Shown here: piece by piece, positions 15,256 through 24,101 of the stretch | Layout: each line of letters opens with the position of its first letter | Numbering within the stretch: the stretch's first letter is position 1 | Origin: Methylocystis sp. MJC1 | GTDB taxonomy: Bacteria; Pseudomonadota; Alphaproteobacteria; Rhizobiales; Beijerinckiaceae | NCBI RefSeq assembly: GCF_026427715.1 | Contig: NZ_CP107558.1 | Coordinates: 967,001-1,031,000 of the forward strand | Reading direction: 5' to 3' | DNA length: 64,000 nt | Notes under the pieces: generated by a model | The model's database searches: none | Seen by the model: only the letters and a program-made list of their open reading frames with translations | Told to the model about the DNA's origin: nothing | Translations under genes and position numbers: made by a program

Positions 15256-17256
15256 ATGAGCAAGGCGTCGGTCGACTATTTTTCCTTCGATCCTGACCTG
15301 CGCAACCGCGACGATCAGCGCTCGGCCCCACTCTTTCGGCGTCCCAAAAGCCCCCCAGATGAAACATCTGCGGACGGGCGTCGGGCCTCCCATAGGGCGC
15401 AAACGGCGTTGCGCGCGCCGCCCGTCGAGATCTCGTTTTTACTCGATCACGGCGTCTCGTCGCGCGATACGTTGGATGAAGCTGCCGCATTGGCGCGTCG
15501 TCAGGGCGTCTCGGCAGACGCCGCGCTCCTTGCCGAAGGCGTCATCGAGGAGAAGCTTTTCTATCGCGCGCTCGCCCAAACTCTCGGCGTCGCGTTCATC
15601 GACGATGATATAGAACTCGCGCCTGGCGCGCTTGCGACGGCGGGGCTCGGTTATATGCGACTGCGCGACCGCCGCGATGGCGTCCGTTGGCTCTTCGCGC
15701 CTTCGGGGACTCAAATCTTCCGCTTGAAGAGCGTGGCCCGCGCCGCAAAGGGGCGACCGCTTTTCGGGATCACCACGCGCACGCGCTTCTCGGAAGCGCT
15801 ACGTGAGGCCTACCCGCGCGTTGCTGTATATGCCGCAAGTCACTCGGTCGAACAGATCGACGGGGATCTTTGCGTGCGGGGTTCGCTGACGCGAAAGCCT
15901 CTCGCCTGCGCGACGGCGGCGTTGATCTGCATTGTCGCTAGCCTGTTCGCGCCTTTCGAAGCTGCGAATTTGGCGGTCGCCTTCATCCTTGCCGCGGCTT
16001 TCCTTGCGAGCGTCGTTTTGCGCCTCGGCGCCTGCGTCTCGAGCGCTTCGGCGCAAGAGGACGAGCGTTGGATCGAGGATGCGCGGCTTCCCGTCTATAC
16101 GGTTGTCCTCGCGCTCTACAAGGAGGCGGCTGTCGCGCCGCAACTCGCGCGCGCCATCGACCGTTTCGATTATCCGCGCGCCAAGCTCGACATCAAATTC
16201 GTCATCGAGGCCGACGACGAGGAGACGGCGGCTGCCTTGCGCGCGCATCCGCCGCGCGCGCCGCATGAGATCATCGTCGCGCCCGACGGCGCCCCTCGCA
16301 CCAAGCCGCGCGCGCTCAATATCGCCATGCCGCTGGCGCGCGGCGCGCTCGTTGCGGTGTTCGACGCGGAGGATATTCCCGACGCGCGTCAGCTCCGCCG
16401 CGCCGCCGCGCTTTTCGCCGCCGCGCCACGAGACGTCGCTTGCCTGCAGGCGAGTCTTGTCATCGACAATGGCGCGCTCAACTGGATGACGGGCATGTTC
16501 GCGCTCGAATATGCGGCGCTTTTCGATGTCTATAATAAGGGGCTCTCCCGTCTCGGCCTGCCGCTCTTTCTCGGCGGCACGTCTAACCATTTCCGCCTCG
16601 ACGCCTTGCGCGAAATCGGCTTCTGGGACGCTTACAATGTCACCGAGGACGCCGATCTCGGCCTGCGTCTCGCGCGCGCGGGCTTCGCGGTGCGCACTTT
16701 CGACTCCCACACATTCGAGGAGGCGCCGGCCGTCTTTCGGGCGCTCGTCAAGCAGCGCACGCGCTGGTTCAAAGGCTGGATGCAGACGGCGATCGTCCAT
16801 TGCCGCCATCCCGCGCGGTTCTTCGCCGATCTTGGCGCGAAGCGGGCATTTGCTGTGCTTGCGATGTTCGCGGGCGGCGTTCTGGGGCCGCTGCTCGGTC
16901 CGCTCTTGATGTGCCGACTGGCCTGCGACGCCGTTTTCGGCGCTCTGCTGCGGCCGACGACGCTCTTCGAAACGGCTTGCTGCGGGCTGTGGTGTTTTCT
17001 CGCGCTGTCAGGGGCGGCGGCGCTGCTTTGGCCGCTTCTCGCCGGAATGAGGCGGCGGCGCCTTTCCTTTCTCCAAGGTTCGCTACCCTATCTGCCGCTC
17101 TGGCTTTTCATGCTCAGCATCGCCTGCTGGCGCGCCTTTTTCGAGCTCTGGCTGCGGCCCTTCCATTGGGAGAAAACCGAGCACGGCCTCACCATGCGCG
17201 GCCATCCGGACGGCTTAGGCGAACAGCCATTGTTTGAGCATGAAGCCGGCGCTTAG
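15256..17256 (+). CDS. Membrane glycosyltransferase family 2 protein with MshEN-like N-terminal domain
   Basis: This 666-residue protein has an N-terminal domain (about residues 60-190) with ALAEGVIEEKLFYRALAQTL, resembling the GspE/MshE N-terminal domain, which in some proteins binds c-di-GMP. Two membrane helices follow at about 215-255. The GT2 domain has a DxD-like FDAEDIPD near residue 370, the ED of VTEDADL near 460 and QRTRW near 500, as in processive or polymer-forming glycosyltransferases. Further membrane helices complete the C-terminus. It probably transfers sugars from nucleotide sugars to an exopolysaccharide or lipid at the inner membrane. Its 3' end overlaps the convergent DGQHR gene by 42 bases. 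Confidence 0.85.
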   Translation: MSKASVDYFSFDPDLRNRDDQRSAPLFRRPKSPPDETSADGRRASHRAQTALRAPPVEISFLLDHGVSSRDTLDEAAALARRQGVSADAALLAEGVIEEKLFYRALAQTLGVAFIDDDIELAPGALATAGLGYMRLRDRRDGVRWLFAPSGTQIFRLKSVARAAKGRPLFGITTRTRFSEALREAYPRVAVYAASHSVEQIDGDLCVRGSLTRKPLACATAALICIVASLFAPFEAANLAVAFILAAAFLASVVLRLGACVSSASAQEDERWIEDARLPVYTVVLALYKEAAVAPQLARAIDRFDYPRAKLDIKFVIEADDEETAAALRAHPPRAPHEIIVAPDGAPRTKPRALNIAMPLARGALVAVFDAEDIPDARQLRRAAALFAAAPRDVACLQASLVIDNGALNWMTGMFALEYAALFDVYNKGLSRLGLPLFLGGTSNHFRLDALREIGFWDAYNVTEDADLGLRLARAGFAVRTFDSHTFEEAPAVFRALVKQRTRWFKGWMQTAIVHCRHPARFFADLGAKRAFAVLAMFAGGVLGPLLGPLLMCRLACDAVFGALLRPTTLFETACCGLWCFLALSGAAALLWPLLAGMRRRRLSFLQGSLPYLPLWLFMLSIACWRAFFELWLRPFHWEKTEHGLTMRGHPDGLGEQPLFEHEAGA

Positions 17257-18288
17257 CGCCTTGCTGTAATGCTCATGCAGCATGATATGCGTCATGCCGG
17301 CGCGCGGCAGATCGCTCTTCTTCAGCCGGCGGAAGAAGGGGACGAGCACTTCCTCGAAATTGCGCACGGTATATTTGCCGCCATGCCGGTCGGCGACGCG
17401 CCCGGCGACATTGGTGAACAGCAGCATCAGCGCCTTGAACAGAACCGGATTGGCAATGTTCTGATCGATTGCGTGTAGCCCCAAGCCGTGGCGGCAGGCG
17501 AGGATATAGGCGTTGAGAACGACGTAGACTTCCTCGGCCGGCGCGCCGTCGAAGGCGCCTTTGATCGACCGCAGCGCCGCGTTGAAGGTCACGCGCGAGA
17601 TCATGCCCTTCTTGCGTTCAGCTGGGCTGAGGAAGCCCGCGAGCGCGGAATCCTCACGCGTAAGGAAGGCGTCGAAAACATTATGCAGCAGCGCCTCGGT
17701 TTCCGTCTCCATTTCGGAGAGACGGCGGATATCGAGCAGGAGCTCGTTCGGCACCGGCCGCTGCTTGGTGTTGATGTCCATGAACAGCCGGCATTCCTGC
17801 GCGCGCGTCAGCCTGTTGTAGATCACAACCGGCACGCTCACCGAGGATTTGGCGAGCTTGAAGCCGAAAACGCGATGCTGCCCGTCGATGATGAGAAAGG
17901 CTTTCGGGTCCTTGCGAAAGGCAAGCGCGCCTTGGTCCTTGTCATAGGAGAGATGCGCGCGCGTCTGCGCCGAGAGCACCACGGCGCCGGGAACCGTGCC
18001 GAAGCCCGCGTCGATATAGCGCGCAATGGATCTTGCACGCCGCTCGTCGAGCAGGCGTTGGAAGCCGTCGGTCGGATTTTCGGCCCGAGCCTCGACCGTG
18101 CAGGTCTGGGCGAGAAGATCGCTCGGGAGCACGAGCGAATAGAAACGATGCTTGCCCTGGGTGACGATGAGGGCGCGCTCCGAGACCGTTTTGACCTTGG
18201 CTGTTTCGCGCGGGCTGGCGGCGTGTTCGGCGCCGTCGTCAGCCAAAAGGGTGGAATCGGCCAGATCGCCTATGGTGTCCCGATCCAT
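17215..18288 (-). CDS. DGQHR domain-containing protein (DndB-like)
   Basis: This predicted 357-residue protein carries the exact DGQHR motif (IIDGQHRVFGF, about residues 134-144) followed by FMDINTKQRPV, the second hallmark of the DndB/DGQHR family. DndB is the regulator that accompanies DNA phosphorothioation genes dndCDE; orphan DGQHR proteins, like this one, occur in many genomes with unknown roles. No dnd, pbe or restriction genes lie nearby. The ATG at 18288 is preferred because the residues upstream of it are basic and non-conserved. The gene overlaps the 3' end of the convergent glycosyltransferase by 42 bases. Confidence 0.75.
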   Translation of the reverse strand: MDRDTIGDLADSTLLADDGAEHAASPRETAKVKTVSERALIVTQGKHRFYSLVLPSDLLAQTCTVEARAENPTDGFQRLLDERRARSIARYIDAGFGTVPGAVVLSAQTRAHLSYDKDQGALAFRKDPKAFLIIDGQHRVFGFKLAKSSVSVPVVIYNRLTRAQECRLFMDINTKQRPVPNELLLDIRRLSEMETETEALLHNVFDAFLTREDSALAGFLSPAERKKGMISRVTFNAALRSIKGAFDGAPAEEVYVVLNAYILACRHGLGLHAIDQNIANPVLFKALMLLFTNVAGRVADRHGGKYTVRNFEEVLVPFFRRLKKSDLPRAGMTHIMLHEHYSKALSAGFMLKQWLFA

Positions 18289-18601
18289 TATCGTGATCCC
18301 ATCGAAACGCGAACTTGACAGCGTTCGCGAAAGGCTGACTCGACGAATCAAAAATCGGTACTTGCGCGGAAGGCTAGGCGTGAATGACGACGGGAACAAG
18401 ACCGGAATGCTGCGGAATAGCCGGAAACTCCGCTCTCTGCACCCTTAGGAATTGTTCGCGCTTCCTTTGGCGCCCACGTGGTTGTAGAATTTCCGCCAAA
18501 TTGGCCGGCCGGAGGGGGCGACGCCCATGAGGTCGATCATCTCGTCGATCCGACGACTGACAGGTCAGCCGCTGACGCGGCGCTTCAACAGAAGATATCG
18601 A
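18289..18601. other. Divergent intergenic region, nothing recognised
   Basis: These 313 bases separate the DGQHR gene (minus) from the DUF2093 gene (plus). They should hold promoters for both. A weak direct cue is ttgaca near 18326 on the plus strand, but I cannot pair it with a convincing -10 element. I see no long inverted repeat, RNA gene or coding region. Confidence 0.35.
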
Positions 18602-18823
18602 ATGAACCGCTACGAACGCACGCCGCAACCGGCCGGGGAAGCCGAGATCGAATATCTCGACGGCGAATATCGCATCCGCAAGCCCGGCGCCTATGTGCGC
18701 TGCGCCGTTACGGGCGAGCCGATTCCACTCGAGGATCTGCGCTACTGGAACGTCGACCTTCAGGAACCCTACGCCGGCCCGCACGCCAAGCTCCTGAAGC
18801 TCGGGGTCAAGAAACCCGACTGA
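18602..18823 (+). CDS. DUF2093 domain-containing protein
   Basis: This 73-residue protein matches the small DUF2093 family of Rhizobiales: AEIEYLDGEYRIRKPGAYV, then CAVTGEPIPLEDLRYWNVD, ending HAKLLKLG. The central CAVTGEPI resembles half of a zinc ribbon but only one Cys is present, so metal binding is unlikely. Function is unknown. The ATG at 18602 follows a GAAG motif; upstream in-frame sequence is non-conserved. The gene overlaps the 3' end of convergent lpxK by 17 bases. Confidence 0.8.
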   Translation: MNRYERTPQPAGEAEIEYLDGEYRIRKPGAYVRCAVTGEPIPLEDLRYWNVDLQEPYAGPHAKLLKLGVKKPD

Positions 18824-19796
18824 GGCGCGCGCGGGAAAGCGCGGCGTCGAGCGTCGCCTTGAGCGCGCCCGGCTCGGTAAAGGCGAGGCTGATCGGCAAT
18901 GTCTCGCTGTCGAGCGCAGGCGGGAGGCGGACAGCGTCCTTCTCTGTGGTCACGAGCGTGGCGTCATGCCGGCGTGCAAGCGCCATCAACTCGGCGAGGT
19001 CGAACTCATCGAAGCGATGATGGTCGGGGAAGCTGCGCGCCGCAACGACCTCGGCGCCCGTTTCGGCCAGGCTCCGGAAGAATTTTTCAGGGCGCCCGAT
19101 GCCGGCGAAGCCAATGACGCGCTTGCCCGTCAGGGCCTTCGCTGCTTTCGGCTCAGGAGCGATTTGCGCCTGGAAAACCGGCTTCGCACACGACGCTGCA
19201 AGCCTCCGCCCGGCGGCGCCCGCGCCGATCACGATCAGAGCGTCGGCAGCTGCGATTTGCGCCTCGAGCGGCGCGCGGAGCGGGCCGGCGGGAAGGCAGC
19301 GGCCATTGCCCGCGCCATAGTCCGAGTCGATCACGAGCAGAGACAGGTCTGGCGAAAGCCTCCGGCTCTGCAAGCCGTCGTCCAGAATGAGAAGCGTCGC
19401 GCCCAGCTCTCGCGCCAGCGCCGCGCTTGCAGCGCGATCCGAGCCGACGATGGCGAGCGCATGGCGCGAGAGCAGCAGCGCCTCATCGCCCACTGTGGCC
19501 GCATCGTCGTCAGCTGAAACAGCGAAGGGCTCGCAGCGCCCGCTTCGTTTGCCATAGCCCCGCGTGAGCAGCGCGGGGCGTTCGCCTTCCGTTACGAGCA
19601 TTTTCGCCAGCGCGATGACGAGCGGCGTCTTGCCGTCGCCGCCAGCCGTCAAGCCCCCGACGACGATCGTCGGCAGTGAGGCGCGCGGCGCCTTGCGGGC
19701 CAGACGGACGCGCGTGAGCGCCCCATAAACAAGGCCAAAGGGAGACAGCAGGCGAGAGGCGACCCCTTCCGTGCGCCAGAACTGGGGAGCGCGCAT
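18807..19796 (-). CDS. lpxK: Tetraacyldisaccharide 4'-kinase
   Basis: This 329-residue inner-membrane-associated kinase phosphorylates the 4' position of the lipid A disaccharide precursor to give lipid IVA. The P-loop is VGGLTAGGDGKTPLVIAL, the variant typical of LpxK, followed by RGYGKRSG and DDGLQSRRL, both conserved. A hydrophobic N-terminal patch near LLSPFGLVYGAL attaches it to the membrane. It follows waaA with a 6-base gap, so the two are translated from one transcript in the order waaA, lpxK, consistent with a Kdo-lipid A operon. Confidence 0.93.
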   Translation of the reverse strand: MRAPQFWRTEGVASRLLSPFGLVYGALTRVRLARKAPRASLPTIVVGGLTAGGDGKTPLVIALAKMLVTEGERPALLTRGYGKRSGRCEPFAVSADDDAATVGDEALLLSRHALAIVGSDRAASAALARELGATLLILDDGLQSRRLSPDLSLLVIDSDYGAGNGRCLPAGPLRAPLEAQIAAADALIVIGAGAAGRRLAASCAKPVFQAQIAPEPKAAKALTGKRVIGFAGIGRPEKFFRSLAETGAEVVAARSFPDHHRFDEFDLAELMALARRHDATLVTTEKDAVRLPPALDSETLPISLAFTEPGALKATLDAALSRARLSRVS

Positions 19797-19802
19797 GAGC
19801 GC

Positions 19803-21080
19803 TCAGCGCCCAGAGGCGGCGACTTGCGCGAGGAAAGGCTCGACCGCCGTCATGATCGCGCGCGACGCGCCGCCAAGCTTGTCGACCGCCTCGGCGCCGG
19901 CGCGGCCCATGCGGCGCATGCGGGCGGGTTCGGAGAGGAGATATTGCGCGGCGCGCGCGAGCGCGGCGGCGTCGGCGACGCGCGCCGCAGCCTTGGCGGC
20001 CGCGAGCTCCGTGTAAATCTCGTTGAAATTGTCGATGTGCGGCCCATAGAGCACTGCACAGCCGAGCTTCGCTGGCTCGATCGGGTTTTGCCCGCCGCCG
20101 GGAACAAGCGATTTGCCCATGAAAACAACGCCTACGCTGCGAAAGAAGAGGCCGAGTTCGCCGATCGTATCGGCGACATAGACCTGCGTCTCGCGGCGCG
20201 GCTCGCCGTCGCGCGTGCGCAGCGCGGCCGCGAAGCCTTGCGCTTGCGCCAGTTCCGCGACTTCAAGGCCGCGCTCTCGATGGCGGGGCGCGATGATGGT
20301 CAATAGATTGGGGATTTGTTTGCTGATCTCGACATGGGCGGCGAGGATCAATTCCTCCTCCCCGGCATGCGTCGACACCGCCGCCCAGACCGGACGGGCC
20401 CCGACCGCGCCGTTGAATTCCGCCAGCCGCGCGGCGTCCACCGGCGGCGGCGCCACGTCGAATTTCAGATTGCCGGCGATGCGCACGCAGCGCGCGCCCA
20501 GCGCCAGAAAACGCGCCGCATTCTCGGAATCCTGCGCCAGGCAAAGATCGATGGCGCCGAAGACCCGGCGCGCGGCGCCCGGCAGGCCGCTCCAGCGCTC
20601 GGCGGATTTTCGCGAGATGCGGGCGTTGGCGAGCACTAACGCCACCCCCCGCGCGCGTAGCGCGGCGACCATATTGGGCCAAAGCTCCGACTCGGCGAAG
20701 ACGGCGATGTCCGGGCGCCAGTAATCCAGGAAACGGTTCACAAATCTCGGCGCATCCAGCGGGAGATATTGATGAAAGGCGCCCGCCGGCAGTCGCTGTG
20801 TGAGAATATGCGCAGAGGAGACCGTCCCGCTCGTCACCAGCACTTCCGCGCCGCGCTGGATGAAGCGCTCGACGAGCGGCAGCAGCGAGACCGTCTCGCC
20901 CAGGCTCGCGCCATGCAGCCAGATCAGGCGCCCTTCCGGCCGCTCCCGCGAGGCGACGCCCAGCCTTTCGCCAAGCCGCTCGGGATCTTCCTTGCCCTGG
21001 GATGCGCGCCAGCTGAGGGCGGCGCCAGCCAAGGGCGTCGTGGCGATGGTCGCCAATCGATAAAGCTTCAGGAGCGGCAT
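19803..21080 (-). CDS. waaA: 3-deoxy-D-manno-octulosonic acid transferase
   Basis: This predicted 425-residue GT-B enzyme adds Kdo residues from CMP-Kdo to lipid IVA at the inner membrane. An N-terminal membrane-anchor segment (RLATIATTPLAGAAL) is followed by GKEDPERLGERLG and LIWLHGASLGETVSLLPLVE, where the Glu is the expected catalytic base. The C-terminal half has GKSLVPGGGQNPIEPAKLG, a CMP-Kdo-binding hallmark. The ATG at 21080 gives the family start; an upstream ATG at 21167 would add 29 non-conserved residues. It lies directly upstream of lpxK. Confidence 0.92.
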   Translation of the reverse strand: MPLLKLYRLATIATTPLAGAALSWRASQGKEDPERLGERLGVASRERPEGRLIWLHGASLGETVSLLPLVERFIQRGAEVLVTSGTVSSAHILTQRLPAGAFHQYLPLDAPRFVNRFLDYWRPDIAVFAESELWPNMVAALRARGVALVLANARISRKSAERWSGLPGAARRVFGAIDLCLAQDSENAARFLALGARCVRIAGNLKFDVAPPPVDAARLAEFNGAVGARPVWAAVSTHAGEEELILAAHVEISKQIPNLLTIIAPRHRERGLEVAELAQAQGFAAALRTRDGEPRRETQVYVADTIGELGLFFRSVGVVFMGKSLVPGGGQNPIEPAKLGCAVLYGPHIDNFNEIYTELAAAKAAARVADAAALARAAQYLLSEPARMRRMGRAGAEAVDKLGGASRAIMTAVEPFLAQVAASGR

Positions 21081-21199
21081 ATTTACCGTGCTACGCGAAC
21101 GCTTTGGGCCAGAGGCGGCGCCGGCCGGCAAAGCGGCCGCGTTTCCCCGACGAGTATAAGTTCCCAAAACCGGCGGATTTGGGAAACGACCAAGCTCGG

Positions 21200-21454
21200 T
21201 CAGAGCCTGTCGTGCTCGGGGTCGAGAAGCTTGTACAGGTGGACGACGAAGTAACGCATATGGGCGTTGTCGACGGTCGCCTGCGCCTTCGCCTTCCAGG
21301 CGGCGACGGCGCTGTCATTGTCGGGATAGACGCCGACGATGTCGAGCTTCGAAGGATCGCGGAAGGTCACGCCGTCGAGCGCCTCGAGCTCGCCGCCGAA
21401 GACGAGATGCAGCAGCTGCTTGTCCTGTTTCGCGGGCGTCGCCTTCTTTGTCAT
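21200..21454 (-). CDS. DUF4170 domain-containing protein
   Basis: This 84-residue protein matches DUF4170, a small alphaproteobacterial family: HLVFGGELEALDGVTFRDP, then DNDSAVAAWKAKAQATVDNA and MRYFVVHLYKLLDPE. It is soluble and of unknown function. The ATG at 21454 overlaps the last bases of the upstream CysQ-like gene (ATGA), so it is translationally coupled to it. It occurs in this order with inositol-phosphatase-like, waaA and lpxK genes in other Rhizobiales, which suggests a link to lipid A or Kdo biosynthesis. Confidence 0.82.
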   Translation of the reverse strand: MTKKATPAKQDKQLLHLVFGGELEALDGVTFRDPSKLDIVGVYPDNDSAVAAWKAKAQATVDNAHMRYFVVHLYKLLDPEHDRL

Positions 21455-22275
21455 GACCAGTTTATTCCTTTCGAAACATCGATGGCTATCGTTCGAGTTT
21501 CCTCGATGAGGGGCTTGGGCGCGGCGACGAGCATGCCGCGCTTCGAGGAGCTGCGATTGTAGGTGATCTCGCCCCCCTCGACTTCCTCGAGTGCGACGCC
21601 AGCTTCCTCGAGAATTACGTCGGCCGCGGCGATATCCCAATCGCGTGCATTGGGCGAAGAGATGACGAGATCATGACGCCCGGCGGCGATATCGACCAGT
21701 CTCAGCGCCAAGGACGGCGTGCGCGGGGCGATCGCGATATTCTGCGGCAAGGCGGAGATACGGGCATGCAGCGGACGCGGCGCGATGACCATGGCGCCTG
21801 CGAGAGTCCCGCGGATGAGCGGCGAGAGACGCTCGCCATTGAGAAAAGCGCCGAGCCCGCGCGCGGCGGTAAAGGTTTCGCCGCGCGCCGGCGCATGGAC
21901 GACGCCGATGGTCGGCCGGCCGCGCTCGACAAAGGCGAGAGAGACGGCCCAGCGCTCGTCGCCCCGGGTGAAAGCCTGTGTGCCGTCGATCGGGTCGACG
22001 ACAAAGATGGCGTCGCGCGACAGGCGCGCGTCATTGTCGGCGGTTTCCTCGGAGAGCCAGCCGGCCTCGGGCGCGAGTCGGCGCATCTCCTCGAACAGGA
22101 AGCGGTCCACCGCGAAATCGGCCTCGGTCACCGGCGAGCCGCCGCCCTTGTAGGAGATCGCCGCCGCCGTGCGGGCGCCCGGGCGAAAATAGGCCATGGC
22201 GATCTCCCCCGCCTCACGGGTGATCGCTTCAAGGCGCGCAAGGAAGGCGGGGCGGTCGGTTTCGGCGAGCGACAT
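21451..22275 (-). CDS. cysQ: 3'(2'),5'-bisphosphate nucleotidase CysQ-like (inositol monophosphatase family)
   Basis: This predicted 274-residue protein has the Li-sensitive phosphatase fold: metal-binding Glu in WLSEETADN, the DPIDGTQAF motif and the late ARDWDIAAADVILEEAG motif. CysQ removes the 3' phosphate from PAP or PAPS formed in sulfate assimilation; some relatives act on inositol phosphates. The GGGSPVTEAD segment fits CysQ. The ATG at 22275 gives the family start. It is the first gene of the minus-strand set leading to DUF4170, waaA and lpxK. The CysQ name is preferred over plain inositol phosphatase with moderate certainty. Confidence 0.78.
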   Translation of the reverse strand: MSLAETDRPAFLARLEAITREAGEIAMAYFRPGARTAAAISYKGGGSPVTEADFAVDRFLFEEMRRLAPEAGWLSEETADNDARLSRDAIFVVDPIDGTQAFTRGDERWAVSLAFVERGRPTIGVVHAPARGETFTAARGLGAFLNGERLSPLIRGTLAGAMVIAPRPLHARISALPQNIAIAPRTPSLALRLVDIAAGRHDLVISSPNARDWDIAAADVILEEAGVALEEVEGGEITYNRSSSKRGMLVAAPKPLIEETRTIAIDVSKGINWS

Positions 22276-22504
22276 CACGAAAAGCAGTAGGGGAGGCGCG
22301 GCTTGCCTGCAAGACATTCGCGGACGCCAATTGCCGACAATTTGATCAATTCCGTTTCTCTCCATTTACCTTGGGGACGTAATGACACATGAAAAGCAAT
22401 GGTTTACAGCGCATTCACCAGGGTTTTTAGCAACTTTGCCGGGGCCTGCGCGGCAGGATCGTTGGGACAAAAGCGATGAAGGCCAGAGCCCGAGGAGTTA
22501 GACC

Positions 22505-23029
22505 ATGTTCGAAGCCGGCAATGCGCGCAAGATCGAGCAGGAGTTTCTCGTTCAACGCGACTGGCGTGCGGATGGCGGCGTGCGCCGCGTGCGCGTCACC
22601 CGCAGCGACATCCTGATTTCGCGGCGCTTCAACGGCGTCGATATGATGATCTCCGTGCCGGCGCCAGCCTATCACGGCGTCGTGCTGGACGTGGTCGAGG
22701 GGCAGGATGGGGCGCCCTGCTATCGCCTTTCGCTCGCCCATCGCGACGGCGATCTCGATGTCGTGCTGGTCGAGACCCAGGATAGCGGCGACGCCGCGGC
22801 GGACTGGAAATATTGGGCGAGCTGGCTCAGCCTGCCGCGCCTCGCGGCGGAGGGTGGCAAGCTCGCCAGGGTGGATGCGGCCGGTTCGTCGCTCGCAAGC
22901 TTCCCCCGGCGAGGCGCCTCCAGCCTGGGTCAGCGTCGCCCGCGTTTTCTCGCGCGCCGCAAGGCAGGCGTTGCTGCGCGCATGGCGGAAGTGTTTACCG
23001 GCGAGCGCGAGATCATCTGCTACGAGTGA
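22505..23029 (+). CDS. DUF6101 family protein
   Basis: This 174-residue soluble protein resembles DUF6101 proteins of Rhizobiales: VRVTRSDILISRRFNGVDM near residues 29-47 and YRLSLAHRDGDLDVVLVE in the middle, then a basic Arg-rich stretch and MAEVFTGEREIICYE at the end. Function is unknown; the basic linker could contact nucleic acid. It is divergent from the cysQ-like gene, with about 230 bases between them that hold no recognised gene, and is followed by a palindromic repeat. Confidence 0.65.
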   Translation: MFEAGNARKIEQEFLVQRDWRADGGVRRVRVTRSDILISRRFNGVDMMISVPAPAYHGVVLDVVEGQDGAPCYRLSLAHRDGDLDVVLVETQDSGDAAADWKYWASWLSLPRLAAEGGKLARVDAAGSSLASFPRRGASSLGQRRPRFLARRKAGVAARMAEVFTGEREIICYE

Positions 23030-23065
23030 TACCGCTTCCGATCGAACGGCTCGCATTGGGCTTTT

Positions 23066-23169
23066 GTCATTCCCGGCGGGCTGAAAGCCCGACCGGGAAT
23101 CCAGAGCCACAAGAACGCTGGTTCTGCTCTGGATTCCCGATCACTCGCTTCGCGAGCGTCGGGAATGAC
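23066..23169. repeat. Palindromic intergenic repeat B (gtcattcccg type), copy 1
   Basis: The element starts GTCATTCCCGGCGGGCTG and ends GCGTCGGGAATGAC. Internal arms include CCGGGAATCCAGAGCC and GCTCTGGATTCCCGATC, giving two nested hairpins. A nearly complete copy in the opposite orientation lies at 49125-49228, and a shorter relative at 31455-31519. This is a dispersed extragenic palindrome, not a gene. Confidence 0.82.
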
Positions 23170-23196
23170 ACCGAACCAACCGAGCGGAATTCGTAA

Positions 23197-23226
23197 GAGC
23201 CGCAAGATGAGATAAGCTTGCGGCTC
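23197..23226 (-). terminator. Hairpin downstream of mosA
   Basis: Perfect 10-bp arms GAGCCGCAAG and CTTGCGGCTC enclose a 10-base loop, 37 bases past the mosA stop on the minus strand. The strand continues TTACGAATT, so the U-tract is poor, but the position and stem strength suit a transcript end for the molybdenum storage operon. Confidence 0.45.
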
Positions 23227-23263
23227 CCTTCTGCTGTCGAGCGATAAGAGCGTGCGCTTAGGC

Positions 23264-24088
23264 CTAATGCGCGCCGGTGTGGACGAGCGTCCCCACATGC
23301 TCGCCGCGTAAGGCGGCCGTGAGCCGTCCGGGAACGAGCCCGTTTACGACCTGCACCCGCTCGATGTGGCGCGCGGTCGCCATGACCTCGAGGAGCGCGC
23401 GGTCGAAGGGCAGCGGTCCCTTGAGCTTTGCGAGGTCAGCGGCGCTCGCCTCACGGATCAACTCGGCCTGCTCCCCACCGGGGCCTTTGGGGTCGGTCGT
23501 ATAGACCCCATCCACATCCTCCACGATCGTGAGACCGGCCGCGCCGAGCGCGTCAGCGAGCAGGAAGGCGCCCGTGTCGGCCCGGTGCGTCGGGATGCGC
23601 GAGGCGGGAAATTCGTGGTGGTGATAGGGGGGAAAGCCGCTTCCCACGACCGCGCGGGCGGCGGAGAGATGGATGGCGAGCTGGTTCGCGATGGTCGGGT
23701 GCTCGACATAGGAGACGCCCTCGGGCGCGAGCAGCGAGGCGAGGATGTGGCCGTTCTGGCCAGCTTCGCTCGCCGCAAGCGGCGCCAGCGACCCCACCGG
23801 CAGGCCGAGGTCGAGGCCCACGCCGTAGAGGTGCCGGGCGCGCACGCCTGCGCCGGTCAGGATCAGCAGACGGTGCTCGGGCAGGAGCTTGCGGAGCTCG
23901 TCTACGATCGGGAGAATGGCGTCCGCGCCGCGATCCATGATCGAGCGGCCGCCGATCTTCACGACCTGCAGCCAGGGGAGGAGCCGGATCGGGCGGCGGC
24001 CGGCGACCGGGCGGGTAAGGTCGCCATCGAGGAGCGTCTGGCGCGCGAGCGGCGAGGCGACGTGCTTGATGCTATTGGCGTCGGTCAT
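23264..24088 (-). CDS. mosA: Molybdenum storage protein alpha subunit
   Basis: This 274-residue protein is an amino-acid-kinase-fold (uridylate-kinase-like) protein. It closely resembles the Azotobacter vinelandii MoSto alpha subunit: the N-terminal [14 protein letters not shown] and [17 protein letters not shown] segments, the glycine-rich [10 protein letters not shown], the molybdate-cluster His stretch PPYHHHEFP (His156-158) and [17 protein letters not shown]. MoSto is an alpha3-beta3 hexameric cage that uses ATP to build polyoxomolybdate clusters inside the cytoplasm as a reserve for nitrogenase cofactor. The ATG at 24088 fits the family start. It follows mosB on the same strand with 13 bases between. 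The alpha/beta naming rests on remembered A. vinelandii sequences. Confidence 0.9.
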   Translation of the reverse strand: MTDANSIKHVASPLARQTLLDGDLTRPVAGRRPIRLLPWLQVVKIGGRSIMDRGADAILPIVDELRKLLPEHRLLILTGAGVRARHLYGVGLDLGLPVGSLAPLAASEAGQNGHILASLLAPEGVSYVEHPTIANQLAIHLSAARAVVGSGFPPYHHHEFPASRIPTHRADTGAFLLADALGAAGLTIVEDVDGVYTTDPKGPGGEQAELIREASAADLAKLKGPLPFDRALLEVMATARHIERVQVVNGLVPGRLTAALRGEHVGTLVHTGAH

Positions 24089-24101
24089 AGCGGAAACTCT
24101 T

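Noticed and set aside
23066..23169. CRISPR-like repeat structure
   Set aside because: The repeats are single dispersed inverted elements without regular spacers or cas genes.
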